Source: an uncultured Roseateles sp. (GTDB lineage Bacteria; Pseudomonadota; Gammaproteobacteria; Burkholderiales; Burkholderiaceae). Taken from it: a DNA stretch of 64,000 nt. How positions within the stretch are numbered: the stretch's first letter is position 1; each line of letters begins with the position of its first letter. The stretch is from contig CAMPJJ010000001.1 in NCBI GenBank assembly GCA_946886855.1, positions 62,001 through 126,000 on the forward strand. Direction: 5' to 3'. Below, piece by piece: positions 19,484-27,916 of the stretch. Under the pieces are notes generated by a model. The model saw nothing but the letters and a program-made list of their open reading frames with translations. It did not search any database and was not told the DNA's origin. Made by a program: the position numbers and the translations under genes.

Positions 19484-21430
19484 TCAGGCCGCCTGGCCGC
19501 CGAGGTAGGCCTCGATCACCTTGGGATCGGCCTGCACCTGCGCCGGCTTGCCCTCGGCGATCTTCTGGCCGAAGTCCAGCACCGACACCACGTCGCAGAT
19601 GCCCATCACCACGTCCATGTGGTGCTCGATCAGGATCACCGTGATGCCGTGGTCGCGGATCTTGCCGATGATGCGCATCAGCTCCTTGATGTCGGGCGCG
19701 GTCAGCCCCGCCGCCGGCTCGTCCAGCAGCAGCAGGCGCGGATCCAGCGCCAGCGCCCGGGCGATCTCCAGCAGCCGCTGCTTGCCGTACGGCAGGTTGC
19801 GCGCCTCCTCGAACGCCAGGTCCGCCAGGCCGACGAACTCCAGCAGGCTCAGGGCCCGCGCACGCGCCTTCGCGTCCTCCTCGGTGTAGCGCGACGCATG
19901 CAGCGCCACCTGCACCAGGTTGCTGCCGAAGCTGTGATGCAGCGCCACCATCACGTTGTGCAGCGCGCTCATCTCGCCGAACAGCTGCACGTTCTGGAAG
20001 GTCCGCGCGATGCCCGACAGCGCGATGTCCGCCGAGGTCCGCCCGACCAGCGAGCGGTCGAGGAACTTCAGCTCGCCCGCCGTCGGCACGTAGATGCCGG
20101 TGAGCACGTTCATCATCGTGCTCTTGCCCGAGCCGTTCGGCCCGATCAGGCCGTGGATGGTGCCGCGCCGCACCTGCAGGTCGACGTTGTTCAGCGCCTT
20201 CAGGCCGCCGAACTGCATCAGCACGCCGCGCGCGTCGATGAGGACCTCGTCGCCCGCGCCGGCGCCCACGGCCTGGGAGATCGCGTCGGACGGCTTGTCC
20301 GCGACCGGACCGCCCTCGCCCACCGGCTTGGCCTTGAGGTGCAGCGCGCTGCGCACGAAGCCGACGATGCCGTCCTGCAGGTAGTACACGACGAACAGCG
20401 TGATCAGGCCGAAGATCGACAGCCGCCAGTCGGTCATCGACTGCAGCACGAAGGACAGACCCGCCAGCGCGACGCTGCCGACCACCGGGATCGCCGCCTG
20501 CTTGAGGTCGACCTTGCCGCGGCGGTAGGCCACCACGGTGACGGCGGTCACGAGGATCGCGAAGATCACCGACACGTAGCGGAAGAGCTCCAGGTCGTCC
20601 AGCAGCTTGGGCAGCACCACGACGATGGCCGCGCCCAGCAGCGCGCCGGTGCGGGTCTTGCGGCCGCCCATGATGATGGCCAGCAGGAAGAACACCGTCA
20701 GCTCGAAGTTGTAGGTGTTGGGCGAGATGTACTGCTCGGAGTAGGCGTACAGCCCGCCGGCCAGGCCGGCCAGACCGGCGCTGATCACGAAGGCGTAGAC
20801 CTTGTAGCGGTAGACCGAGACGCCCATGCAGTCCGACGCCACCGGGCTGCCGCGCAGCGCCTCGAACGCGCGGCCCAGGTGCGAGCGCAGCACGCGGTGC
20901 ACGAACACCAGCGACGCGATCAGCAGCGCCACGACGAGCCAGTAGTACTCGTCCTCCGTCATCGTGTGGCCCATCAGCTGGGGCTTGGTGAGCGTGATGC
21001 CCATCGGCCCGTTCGTCAGGAAGTCCATCTCGTTGATGAGGATCTGGATGATGGTGCCGAAGGCCAGCGTCACCATCGCCAGGTACGGCCCGGTGACGCG
21101 CAGCGCGGGCAGCGCCAGCAGCGCGCCGAAGCCCGCCGTCACCGCGATGGCCGCCGGCAGCGTCAGGTAGATCGGCAGGCCGAACTTCATCACCAGCACG
21201 CCGGCCGTGTAGGCGCCGACACCGAACAGCCCCGCGTGGCCCAGCGACACCTGCCCGGTGTAGCCCACGACGATGTCCAGCCCGAACAGGACGATCGCGT
21301 AGATCAGGATCGTCTCCACCAAGTGGATGTAATACGGATTGCCCGACACCAGCGGGAAGGCGATCAGCGCGATGAGCGCGACCGCCCCGGCGACCAGTTG
21401 CTTCGGATTCAACTTTGCAGTGGCACTCAT
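19484..21430 (-). CDS. Fused LivM permease-LivG ATPase of the branched-chain amino-acid ABC transporter
   Basis: A 648-residue single polypeptide from ATG 21430. Residues ~1-385 are the LivM permease with about ten hydrophobic segments (YTGQVSLGHAGLFGVGAYTA, RVTGPYLAMVTLAFGTIIQI in part, RSHLGRAFEALRGSPVASDC) and extra helices before the linker. Residues ~395-648 are LivG: Walker A GPNGSGKST at ~428, GIARTFQNVQLF, NLPYGKQRLLEIARAL in place of LSGGQ, LLLDEPAAGL and LIEHHMDVVM. These are normally separate genes; no stop or frameshift separates them here. It is five bases downstream of livH and upstream of livF. Confidence 0.92.
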   Translation of the reverse strand: MSATAKLNPKQLVAGAVALIALIAFPLVSGNPYYIHLVETILIYAIVLFGLDIVVGYTGQVSLGHAGLFGVGAYTAGVLVMKFGLPIYLTLPAAIAVTAGFGALLALPALRVTGPYLAMVTLAFGTIIQILINEMDFLTNGPMGITLTKPQLMGHTMTEDEYYWLVVALLIASLVFVHRVLRSHLGRAFEALRGSPVASDCMGVSVYRYKVYAFVISAGLAGLAGGLYAYSEQYISPNTYNFELTVFFLLAIIMGGRKTRTGALLGAAIVVVLPKLLDDLELFRYVSVIFAILVTAVTVVAYRRGKVDLKQAAIPVVGSVALAGLSFVLQSMTDWRLSIFGLITLFVVYYLQDGIVGFVRSALHLKAKPVGEGGPVADKPSDAISQAVGAGAGDEVLIDARGVLMQFGGLKALNNVDLQVRRGTIHGLIGPNGSGKSTMMNVLTGIYVPTAGELKFLDRSLVGRTSADIALSGIARTFQNVQLFGEMSALHNVMVALHHSFGSNLVQVALHASRYTEEDAKARARALSLLEFVGLADLAFEEARNLPYGKQRLLEIARALALDPRLLLLDEPAAGLTAPDIKELMRIIGKIRDHGITVILIEHHMDVVMGICDVVSVLDFGQKIAEGKPAQVQADPKVIEAYLGGQAA

Positions 21431-21435
21431 GGGGC

Positions 21436-22311
21436 TCAGACCTTCTTGATCGCGGTCTTGCCGAACAGGCCGGCCGGCTTGAACGCCAGCACGATCAGCA
21501 GCAGCACGAGGCCCGGCACGTCCTTGTAGCCGGTGGAGAGATAGAAGCCGGTGGTCGTCTCGGCGATGCCCAGGATGATCCCGCCGACGATGATGCCCAT
21601 GCCCGAGGTCAGCCCGCCGATGATGGCCACGGCGAAGGCCTTGAGGCCGAGCACCGCGCCCATGGTGGCGCCGGTCAGCGTCAGCGGCGCGATCAGCACG
21701 CCGGCGAAGGCCGCCGTCAGCGACGACAGCGCGTACGAGAAGGTGATCACCAGCCCGGTGTTGATGCCCATCAGCTTGGCGGCGTCGCGGTCGTTGAAGG
21801 TCGCGACCACGGCCCGGCCGTAGATCGAGCGCCGGTTGAAGAGCTCGACCGCCAGCATCATCGCCAGCGCGCCGCCCACGACCAGGATCTCCATCGGCAG
21901 CACGTTGGCGCCGAGGAACTGGATCGGCGCTTCCGGCAGCGGCGAGGGGAACTTCAGGTCGTCGCGGCCCCAGACGTTCTCGGCCACGTTCTTGAAGATG
22001 ATGCCCAGCGCGATGGTGGACATGATCCAGCCGAACTCCGACTTGATCTTGATGGCGGGCCGCACGCCGATGCGCTCGACGAAGGCGCCCTGCAGCGCGC
22101 CGAACAGGCAAACGATCGGGATCATGAGCCAGTAGTTGACGCCGTGGCCGACGAGGGTCAGCCCGACCAGCGCGCCGAGCATCAGCGCGTCGCCCTGGCC
22201 GAAGTTGAGGGTGTCGGAAGTCGAGAAGGTCAGCTGGTAGCCGAAGGCGATGACCGCGTAGATCATGCCGAGCGCGATGCCGCTGAACACCAGTTGGGTC
22301 AGGATCTGCAT
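21436..22311 (-). CDS. livH: Branched-chain amino-acid ABC transporter permease LivH
   Basis: A 291-residue integral membrane protein with about eight hydrophobic segments. Landmarks of the LivH family are IALGMIYAVIAFGYQLTFS, LNFGQGDALMLGALVGL, the EAA-like loop MRSIYGRAV-type RRSIYGRAVVATFNDRDAAK, and GINTGLVITFSYALSSLTAAF. It forms the transmembrane channel with the LivM half of the fusion gene, which begins five bases after its stop. A terminator hairpin lies between livK and this gene, so its expression is likely lower than that of livK. Confidence 0.93.
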   Translation of the reverse strand: MQILTQLVFSGIALGMIYAVIAFGYQLTFSTSDTLNFGQGDALMLGALVGLTLVGHGVNYWLMIPIVCLFGALQGAFVERIGVRPAIKIKSEFGWIMSTIALGIIFKNVAENVWGRDDLKFPSPLPEAPIQFLGANVLPMEILVVGGALAMMLAVELFNRRSIYGRAVVATFNDRDAAKLMGINTGLVITFSYALSSLTAAFAGVLIAPLTLTGATMGAVLGLKAFAVAIIGGLTSGMGIIVGGIILGIAETTTGFYLSTGYKDVPGLVLLLIVLAFKPAGLFGKTAIKKV

Positions 22312-22337
22312 ACGGAGTCCGGAACTTCAGGGAATGG

Positions 22338-22362
22338 AAAAACGGCCGCGCGGGGCGGCCGT
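22338..22362 (-). terminator. Intrinsic terminator/attenuator between livK and livH
   Basis: Read on the minus strand: stem ACGGCCGC, short loop, stem GCGGCCGT, then a run of five T (22342-22338). It lies 11 bases past the livK stop and before livH. Partial termination here would give more binding protein than transporter, a common arrangement in liv operons. Confidence 0.82.
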
Positions 22363-22373
22363 TCCTGCGGATG

Positions 22374-23606
22374 TCACTTCTTCTGCGGCATCGCGCCCTT
22401 GGCGTTGACGTCCTTGACCTTGACCTCGGAGGCCGCCTTGAAGTCGGCCTCGTAGGCGTAGACGACGCGCTGGCCCTTCACTTCGCCGAACACCGGGATG
22501 TTGGCGGTGATGGCCTCGTGGTCGGTCTTGGTGAACGGCTTGTTGTAGGTCGTCACGACGCCTTCGACCGGGGTCTTCAGGTCTTCCAGCGCGGCCTTGA
22601 CCTTGGGGCCGTCGGTGCCGCCGGCCTGCTTGATCGCGGCGGCCAGCAGGTAGATCGAGTCGTAGCCCTGGGCGGCCGACACCGGCGAGTCGATGCGGCT
22701 GTTCTTCGGATTGAAGGTCTTCAGGTAGTTGACGATGAAGGCCTGGCGCTTGGGCGTGGTCGGTTCCTGGATGAAGGTCTGCGGCATGCGCGCGCCTTCG
22801 CCGCCGGGGCCGGCGTTGTCGATGTAGTTGGCCATCGACAGCGTCCAGCTGCCGACCATGGGCACCTTCCAGCCGAGCTTGGTCATGCCGTTGGCGATCT
22901 GCGCGAGCTCGGGCCCGATGCCGTAGGTCAGGATGGCCTCGGCGCCGGCCTCCTTGGCCTTGAGCAGCTGGGCCGTCATGTCGACGTCCTTGATGTTGAA
23001 CTTCTCGACGGCCACCGGCTTGATGCCCTTGAGCTCCAGCGCCTTCTCCAGGTCGGCGCGGCCGAGCTGGCCGTAGTTGGTCGAGTCGGCCAGGATGGCG
23101 ACCTTCTTGAAGCCGCGGCGGGTGACGGCCTCCTCGACGATCATCGGCGCCTGGATGCTGTCGTGGGCGGCGTTGCGGAAGACGTAGTTGTCCGGCGCGT
23201 CCTTGAACTGCTGCGTGATGACGGAGCCGGTGGCCACGTTGTTCATCACCGGGATCTTGGCGTCCTGGTAGAAGCGCTGCGCGGCCAGGGCGACACCGGT
23301 GTTGATGAAGCCGACGGTGGCGGCGACCTTCTCGCGGTTGATCAGCTCCTGGGCGATCTGGACGCCGCGTTCGTTCTTGGCTTCGTCGTCGCGCTCGACG
23401 AGCTGGATCTGCCGACCCAGGACGCCGCCGTTCTTGTTGATTTCCTGGGCCGCCAATCGCACACCGTCGCGCATGCTGACGCCCATCGACGACGAGCCGC
23501 CGGTGAAGGGTCCCGAGACGCCGATCTTGATCGGGTCGGCCGCGAGGGCGGCGAAGCTGGCGGCGGCCAGGGCGGTAGCGGTGATCCAACGCGCGCTGAA
23601 CTTCAT
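22374..23606 (-). CDS. livK: Branched-chain amino-acid ABC transporter substrate-binding protein
   Basis: A 410-residue periplasmic protein from ATG 23606 (GGAGAC ten bases upstream). The signal peptide MKFSARWITATALAAASFAA is followed by a probable ALA cleavage before ADPIKIGVSGPFTGGSS. The Peripla_BP_6/LivJ fold is visible: GVSMRDGVRLAAQEINKNGG, VERDDEAKNERGVQIAQELI, VATVGFINTGVALAAQRF and KVAILADSTNYGQLG. The ligand (Leu/Ile/Val, amides or urea-like compounds) cannot be told from sequence alone. It is the first gene of livK-H-MG-F and followed by a terminator. Confidence 0.9.
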   Translation of the reverse strand: MKFSARWITATALAAASFAALAADPIKIGVSGPFTGGSSSMGVSMRDGVRLAAQEINKNGGVLGRQIQLVERDDEAKNERGVQIAQELINREKVAATVGFINTGVALAAQRFYQDAKIPVMNNVATGSVITQQFKDAPDNYVFRNAAHDSIQAPMIVEEAVTRRGFKKVAILADSTNYGQLGRADLEKALELKGIKPVAVEKFNIKDVDMTAQLLKAKEAGAEAILTYGIGPELAQIANGMTKLGWKVPMVGSWTLSMANYIDNAGPGGEGARMPQTFIQEPTTPKRQAFIVNYLKTFNPKNSRIDSPVSAAQGYDSIYLLAAAIKQAGGTDGPKVKAALEDLKTPVEGVVTTYNKPFTKTDHEAITANIPVFGEVKGQRVVYAYEADFKAASEVKVKDVNAKGAMPQKK

Positions 23607-23844
23607 GTTTGTCTCCGAATGGTCTTTGTGCATAAGGGGTCGGAATGCCAACCCTGGAGCGCGGCCCAACAGCAGCCCGACGCCCGGCGTCAGCCTTCTC
23701 GGCGCATGGTGCATCAAGCGTGTCGAATTGCACGCATGCCATTACTTACTCGGAAACCCCGATCAGGGTGTTCAGCGTCGTGTCAGCTAGGTGGACGTGT
23801 CGACGCGACGCGCCATCGCGGTGCATGGCCAGGCGCCGCCGCGC

Positions 23845-24840
23845 TCAGGCGAGGAAGGCGGCCGCGTGCCTGTCCTGGGGGCGCCGGCCCGAGGTGACGT
23901 ACTCGGCCAGAGCGTCGCTGACCGCGTCGGCGTCGAAGCCTTCCGCGTGCATGAGGTCAGGCACGCGGCTCGCGCGCACGACCGACTTCACATACGCGCG
24001 GATGAAGGTCCGTTCGATGACCCGGACGCTACCGAGCTCATAGAACGCCACCATGCCGCGGAGGTATTCGGCCTTGTCGACGTCCACGTAGGACAGCGGC
24101 AGCATCCCCGACTCGAGCAGGGGCAGATTGGCGGCGATGCGCGCGGTCCGCTTGTTGCCGTTGGCGAAGGACTGGATGTAGGCCACCCGGGTCAGCAGGT
24201 AGAAGGCCGCCTGGACCGGATGCAGGGTGCGGGCGATGGCCATCACCTGCCCCAGCAAGGAGGTCGCGTGCCCCGTTCCCGGCCGGAAGGGCGGCAGATA
24301 GGCCGACTGACGGAGCCGGATGTCCTGGAACTCTCGGGGCTTGCCGCGTTGCTCGACCGGGAGGAAGTGGTCGGAGTCGCAGACCTCCGCCAGACCGTGG
24401 TCGTCGGTCAGCAGCGCATGCATCCTGCAGACGTTGTCGACGCTCCACTCGCGGTGCGCCCAGAGATGCTCGGCGACCCGCTGGTGGTTGAGCGCGAGCA
24501 CCGCCTCGTCCATCGGCTTGGCCGGGTTGCGTTTGCCGCATCCGAGCAGCGTGGCTGTGTCGAGGACCGAGTAGCTGCTGCCCTCCAGCAAGGACGACGC
24601 CCAGGTGAAGTCGACGAGAAACTCGGCGAGGAACGCGCGGTCCAGCGGGCGGGCCAATGCCTGGATGAAGGCACATCGACCGGCCCGCATCGGAGACAGT
24701 CCGGGCTCGGGATCGAGGTACTCATCGCGGAAGGGCGCGGCCGGACGCGCGTCCGCTGGCACCGAGAAGTGGCGGTCTTCCTCCGGGAATCGAGGGACGG
24801 CGGGCGCGGATCGGGCAAGGGCGGCGGCATCGTTCTGCAT
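23845..24840 (-). CDS. Fic-family protein with a glutamine in place of the catalytic histidine
   Basis: A 331-residue protein with Fic fold. The inhibitory-helix motif (S/T)xxxE(G/N) is present near the N terminus as S82-S-L-L-E86-G87 (class II arrangement). The core motif, normally HPFx(D/N)GNGRxxR, reads QSFANGNKRTAR: Gln223 stands where the catalytic His is expected, while the Phe, Asn-Gly-Asn and Arg positions remain. Fic enzymes usually AMPylate target proteins; loss of His normally abolishes this. The frame is intact with no other sign of decay. The protein also has LHPVQAAFYLLTRVAYI and VDVDKAEYLRGM. Functional class is therefore uncertain. Confidence 0.85.
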   Translation of the reverse strand: MQNDAAALARSAPAVPRFPEEDRHFSVPADARPAAPFRDEYLDPEPGLSPMRAGRCAFIQALARPLDRAFLAEFLVDFTWASSLLEGSSYSVLDTATLLGCGKRNPAKPMDEAVLALNHQRVAEHLWAHREWSVDNVCRMHALLTDDHGLAEVCDSDHFLPVEQRGKPREFQDIRLRQSAYLPPFRPGTGHATSLLGQVMAIARTLHPVQAAFYLLTRVAYIQSFANGNKRTARIAANLPLLESGMLPLSYVDVDKAEYLRGMVAFYELGSVRVIERTFIRAYVKSVVRASRVPDLMHAEGFDADAVSDALAEYVTSGRRPQDRHAAAFLA

Positions 24841-24991
24841 GGGGCTTCTCGGGAATCATGAGAGCCCGCATTCTTCGGATTCGCGCCCGGCGGGAAATGA
24901 CCTGAAGTTGCCGACCGCAGCGGCCTCGACACGGGCCCCTGCCTGGAGGTGTCATGCCGCCCTTCGCCGCTGCGCGACTCAGCGGATCCGG

Positions 24992-25018
24992 CCTGCAGGT
25001 CACCTCCTGCAGGGTGTT
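24992..25018 (+). terminator. Hairpin with T run just upstream of the double-glycine peptide gene
   Basis: Two CCTGCAGG blocks (24992-24999 and 25006-25013) can pair around a six-base loop, followed by GTGTTTTTC. It looks like an intrinsic terminator on the plus strand, 30 bases before the peptide start codon, where it could act as an attenuator in the leader. No plus-strand gene upstream needs a terminator. Confidence 0.55.
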
Positions 25019-25049
25019 TTTCGATCCGTTGAAGGAAGTGAGCAGCGAC

Positions 25050-25265
25050 ATGAATGACATCCATGAACTGGACTTGAGGCAGATGCATCTGGTCGGCGGC
25101 GGCGGCGTCGTCGATCCCTCGTGCCTGGTCGGCAGCATCATCCGGGGCTGGGCCGGCGGCAAACTGCTGGACATGGCCTGGGACGCGATCCGGGACCACA
25201 ACGAGTCCGGCGCAGCAGTCGAGTTCCAGACAGGCGCCGGCGCCGGCGGGGGCACCTTCGGCTGA
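25050..25265 (+). CDS. Small peptide with double-glycine leader, candidate bacteriocin/microcin precursor
   Basis: A 71-residue ORF from ATG 25050, preceded by GGAAG about 14 bases upstream. Residues 1-18 fit the double-glycine leader consensus LxxxELxxIxGG: L7, Q11, M12, V15, then G17-G18 (Q for E, M for L, V for I). Cleavage after G18 would release a 53-residue peptide beginning GVVDPSC, with one Cys, an amphipathic stretch (SIIRGWAGGKLLDMAWDAI) and a Gly-rich tail ending GAGGGTFG. Such leaders are processed by peptidase-domain ABC exporters (C39 family). No exporter or immunity gene is recognisable nearby. It stands alone between the Fic gene and an MFS gene, both on the other strand. Confidence 0.6.
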   Translation: MNDIHELDLRQMHLVGGGGVVDPSCLVGSIIRGWAGGKLLDMAWDAIRDHNESGAAVEFQTGAGAGGGTFG

Positions 25266-25285
25266 TCCGGCCGGGCGCCCGCCGC

Positions 25286-26527
25286 CTACCGGCGGGCGCT
25301 GCCCGCGGCCGCGCGGTGACGCAGGCTGCGGGCGGCCAGCGCGGCGATCGCCAGCACGACCAGCGCATACCCCGCCAGCGCGCCCCAGCCGCTGTGGTCC
25401 CAGAACCACCCGCCCATCGCGCCCAGCGTGCTGGAGCCGATGTAATACGCGAGCAGGTAGAGCGACGCCGCATGCCCCTTGCTGCGCCCGCCGAGCGCGC
25501 CGACCCAGGCGCTGCTGACCGAGTGCGCGACGAAGAAGCCGATCGTCAGCAGCACGATCCCCAGGATCACCGCCGGCAGCCAGGTCGCCAGCGCGAGCAG
25601 CACGCCGGCGATCGCCAGTCCGATGCCCGACAGCAGCGCCGGCGCGCGCCCGAACCGGTCGGACAGGCCGCCCGCCGTCGCCGACGCGGCGATGCCGAAC
25701 AGGTAGGCGCAGAAGATCAATCCGATCGCTCTCTGGCTGAGCGAGAACGGCGGGCGCATCAGACGGAAGCCGGCGTAGTTGTAGACCGCGACGAACATGC
25801 CCATCATCAGGAAGCCCATCGCGAACAGCAGCGGCAGCATCGGGTGCGTCAGGTGCCCGCGCCAGGCGGCCACGTGCTCCGAGAGCTTCACGCCGGTCCG
25901 GCGCACGAAGTGCTTCGACGGCGGCAGCAGGCACCAGAATCCGATCGCCGCCGCCAGCCCGAGCAGGCTGACGACGAAGAGCGCCGGCCGCCAGCCGAAG
26001 GCGTCGCTCAGGACGCTCACGCCCACCCGGCCCATCATGCCGCCGAAGGCCGTCCCGCCGACGTACTGGCCCATCGCGCGGCCCAGGCCCTTGGGATGGA
26101 TCTCCTCGGCCAGATAGGCCATCGCCACGGCCGGCACGCCGCCCAGCACCAGCCCCTCGATCGCCCGGGCGACCAGCATCGCGTGCCAGCTCGGGACCAC
26201 CGAGGCGATCAGGTTCAGCACCGCGGCCATCGCCATCGACGCGAACATCAGCCGTTTGCGATCCATGCTCTCGGACAGCGCGCCCGCGCACAGGATCGCG
26301 AAGGCCAGCGCGCCGGTCGCCAGCGACAGCGACAGGGCGCTCGCCGCCGCGCCGACGTGGAACTCCGCCGCGAACAGCGGCAGCAGCGGCTGCACGCTGT
26401 AGAGCAGCGAGAAGGTCGTGAAGCCCGCCAGGAACAAGGCGAACGCGATGCGGCGGTAGGCGGTGGTGCCGGGTTCGGCGTAGTCGTGGAGGGCGGCGGG
26501 ACTCGCGGCCCCGGGGGCACTGCTCAT
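25286..26527 (-). CDS. MFS transporter, YnfM-like
   Basis: A 413-residue inner-membrane protein with 12 predicted transmembrane segments. MFS markers are GALSESMDRKRLM after TM2-3 (the loop A motif), RAIEGLVLGGVPAVAMAYLAEE in TM4-5, and GGLSDRFGRAPALLSGIG in the second half. The pattern resembles E. coli YnfM/arabinose-efflux-type proteins, probably exporting drugs or metabolites; the substrate is unknown. It lies 20 bases from the end of the double-glycine peptide gene (convergent) and 25 bases downstream of ubiH on the same strand. Confidence 0.88.
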   Translation of the reverse strand: MSSAPGAASPAALHDYAEPGTTAYRRIAFALFLAGFTTFSLLYSVQPLLPLFAAEFHVGAAASALSLSLATGALAFAILCAGALSESMDRKRLMFASMAMAAVLNLIASVVPSWHAMLVARAIEGLVLGGVPAVAMAYLAEEIHPKGLGRAMGQYVGGTAFGGMMGRVGVSVLSDAFGWRPALFVVSLLGLAAAIGFWCLLPPSKHFVRRTGVKLSEHVAAWRGHLTHPMLPLLFAMGFLMMGMFVAVYNYAGFRLMRPPFSLSQRAIGLIFCAYLFGIAASATAGGLSDRFGRAPALLSGIGLAIAGVLLALATWLPAVILGIVLLTIGFFVAHSVSSAWVGALGGRSKGHAASLYLLAYYIGSSTLGAMGGWFWDHSGWGALAGYALVVLAIAALAARSLRHRAAAGSARR

Positions 26528-26552
26528 GGGAGGGGGAACGGTCCGTGGCGGC

Positions 26553-27836
26553 TCATCGTCGGCCGAACATCATCTGCCCGGCGAGCGCGCGCTTGAGCGG
26601 CGGCAGCGCCTGCAGCGCGGCGAGGCCCAGACCTCGCGCCGCCGGCAATCCCGGCCAGCGCCACGCGAAAGTGCGCGCCAGGAAGTCGGTCGTGAGGATG
26701 GTCGCCCAGCGGTCCGGCGCGCGCTGCCACTCGACGCGGCGCAGCGCCGTGTCGATGCGCGGATCGCGCCGCAGCGCCTCGACCAGCGCGAAGGCGTCGC
26801 GCAGGCCGAGGTTCAGGCCCTGCCCCGCGACCGGATGCAGCGTCTGCGCCGCGTTGCCGATGCGGATGCGGCGGCCCTCGACCAGCGTGCGCTCGGCATT
26901 CAGGCCCAGCGGGAAACACTTCAGCGGACCGATGCCCTGCAGGCGGCCGACGCGGTCCGGCAACTGCTGCTGGATCACCGTCAGCCGCTGCGCGTCGGTC
27001 AGGCCGGCGACCTCGTCCTCGTCCTGCGGCTGGCACCACACCAGCGCGGCGCGGCGCTGGCCGTCGCGATCCGGCAGCGGCAGCAGCGCCAGCGGACCGC
27101 GCCGCGTGAAGCGCTCGTAGGCCACGCCCGCCGGGCTGTCCGGCGACAGCGTCACCGTGCCCACCCAGGCATTCTGCTGGTAGTCGTGCGCGAGCGCCTT
27201 GCGCGCCTGATCGGAGAACACGCCGCCTTCCGCGACCACCGCCAGGTCGAAGCGCTCGGCGATGCCGGCGTCGATCTCGACCTCGTCGGGCCGGTCCTGC
27301 TTGATGCCGTCCACGGCCTGGCCGAAACGGCTGATCAGTCGCTTCGGCTCCAGCGCGCTCGCCTGCTGCCAGGCAGCCTGCAAGGGGGCCACGAGTTGCC
27401 CGTAGGCGAGCACGGCCCCGAGTTGCGGCACCGACTGCTCGGCGGCGCTGAGGTGGACCTCGGGTTCGCCCGACGGGCCGAACCACGGGCTGGAGAGCGT
27501 CGGCGGCGCCTGGCTCACGTGGACTTCGCGGATCGCCTGCGCCAGGGCTGCGGGCCACACGCGCAGGCGCTGCAACAGTTGCACGCTGCCGAGCGACAAG
27601 GCGATGGTGCGCGGGTCGCCGGAGACGTCGCGTTCCAGCGGCCGGGCGTCGAAGAGGCTCACCTGCGCCTGCGGCAGGTAACGCGCCGCGAGCAGCGCCA
27701 GCGCCAGGCCCGCCGGGCCCGCGCCGATCACCGCGAGGCGCAGCGGCGGTGCGTGGCCGTCGAACGAGGCATCGAAGGCGTCGGCGTCCGCGGAAGCGGC
27801 GCCGTCATGAGCGGCGGAGTCTGAAGGCTGGGGCAT
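26553..27836 (-). CDS. ubiH: UbiH-type FAD-dependent monooxygenase (ubiquinone biosynthesis)
   Basis: A 427-residue flavoprotein from ATG 27836. It shows the Rossmann FAD loop GAGPAGL near residue 38 and DARPLERDVSGDPRTIALS. The late FAD-binding motif GNAAQTLHPVAGQGLNLGLRD is diagnostic of the UbiH/UbiF/VisC group (AAQTLHP as in UbiH). These enzymes hydroxylate the ubiquinone ring with O2 and NAD(P)H in a membrane-associated complex. UbiH versus UbiF/UbiM paralogues is decided only on motif similarity. The first ~30 residues are Asp/Ala-rich and unconserved. It is followed by the MFS gene and preceded by phoD 80 bases away. Confidence 0.82.
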   Translation of the reverse strand: MPQPSDSAAHDGAASADADAFDASFDGHAPPLRLAVIGAGPAGLALALLAARYLPQAQVSLFDARPLERDVSGDPRTIALSLGSVQLLQRLRVWPAALAQAIREVHVSQAPPTLSSPWFGPSGEPEVHLSAAEQSVPQLGAVLAYGQLVAPLQAAWQQASALEPKRLISRFGQAVDGIKQDRPDEVEIDAGIAERFDLAVVAEGGVFSDQARKALAHDYQQNAWVGTVTLSPDSPAGVAYERFTRRGPLALLPLPDRDGQRRAALVWCQPQDEDEVAGLTDAQRLTVIQQQLPDRVGRLQGIGPLKCFPLGLNAERTLVEGRRIRIGNAAQTLHPVAGQGLNLGLRDAFALVEALRRDPRIDTALRRVEWQRAPDRWATILTTDFLARTFAWRWPGLPAARGLGLAALQALPPLKRALAGQMMFGRR

Positions 27837-27916
27837 GACGTCGACCCGTGAAACTGCGCCGGTCGCATCGGGCGACCGGATGCAGGTCACTATATCGCCG
27901 CCCTCCCCCGCACCGC

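Noticed and set aside
23845..24840. Fic gene as a pseudogene
   Set aside because: The frame is complete, with conserved helices and an intact inhibitory motif; only the catalytic His is replaced.
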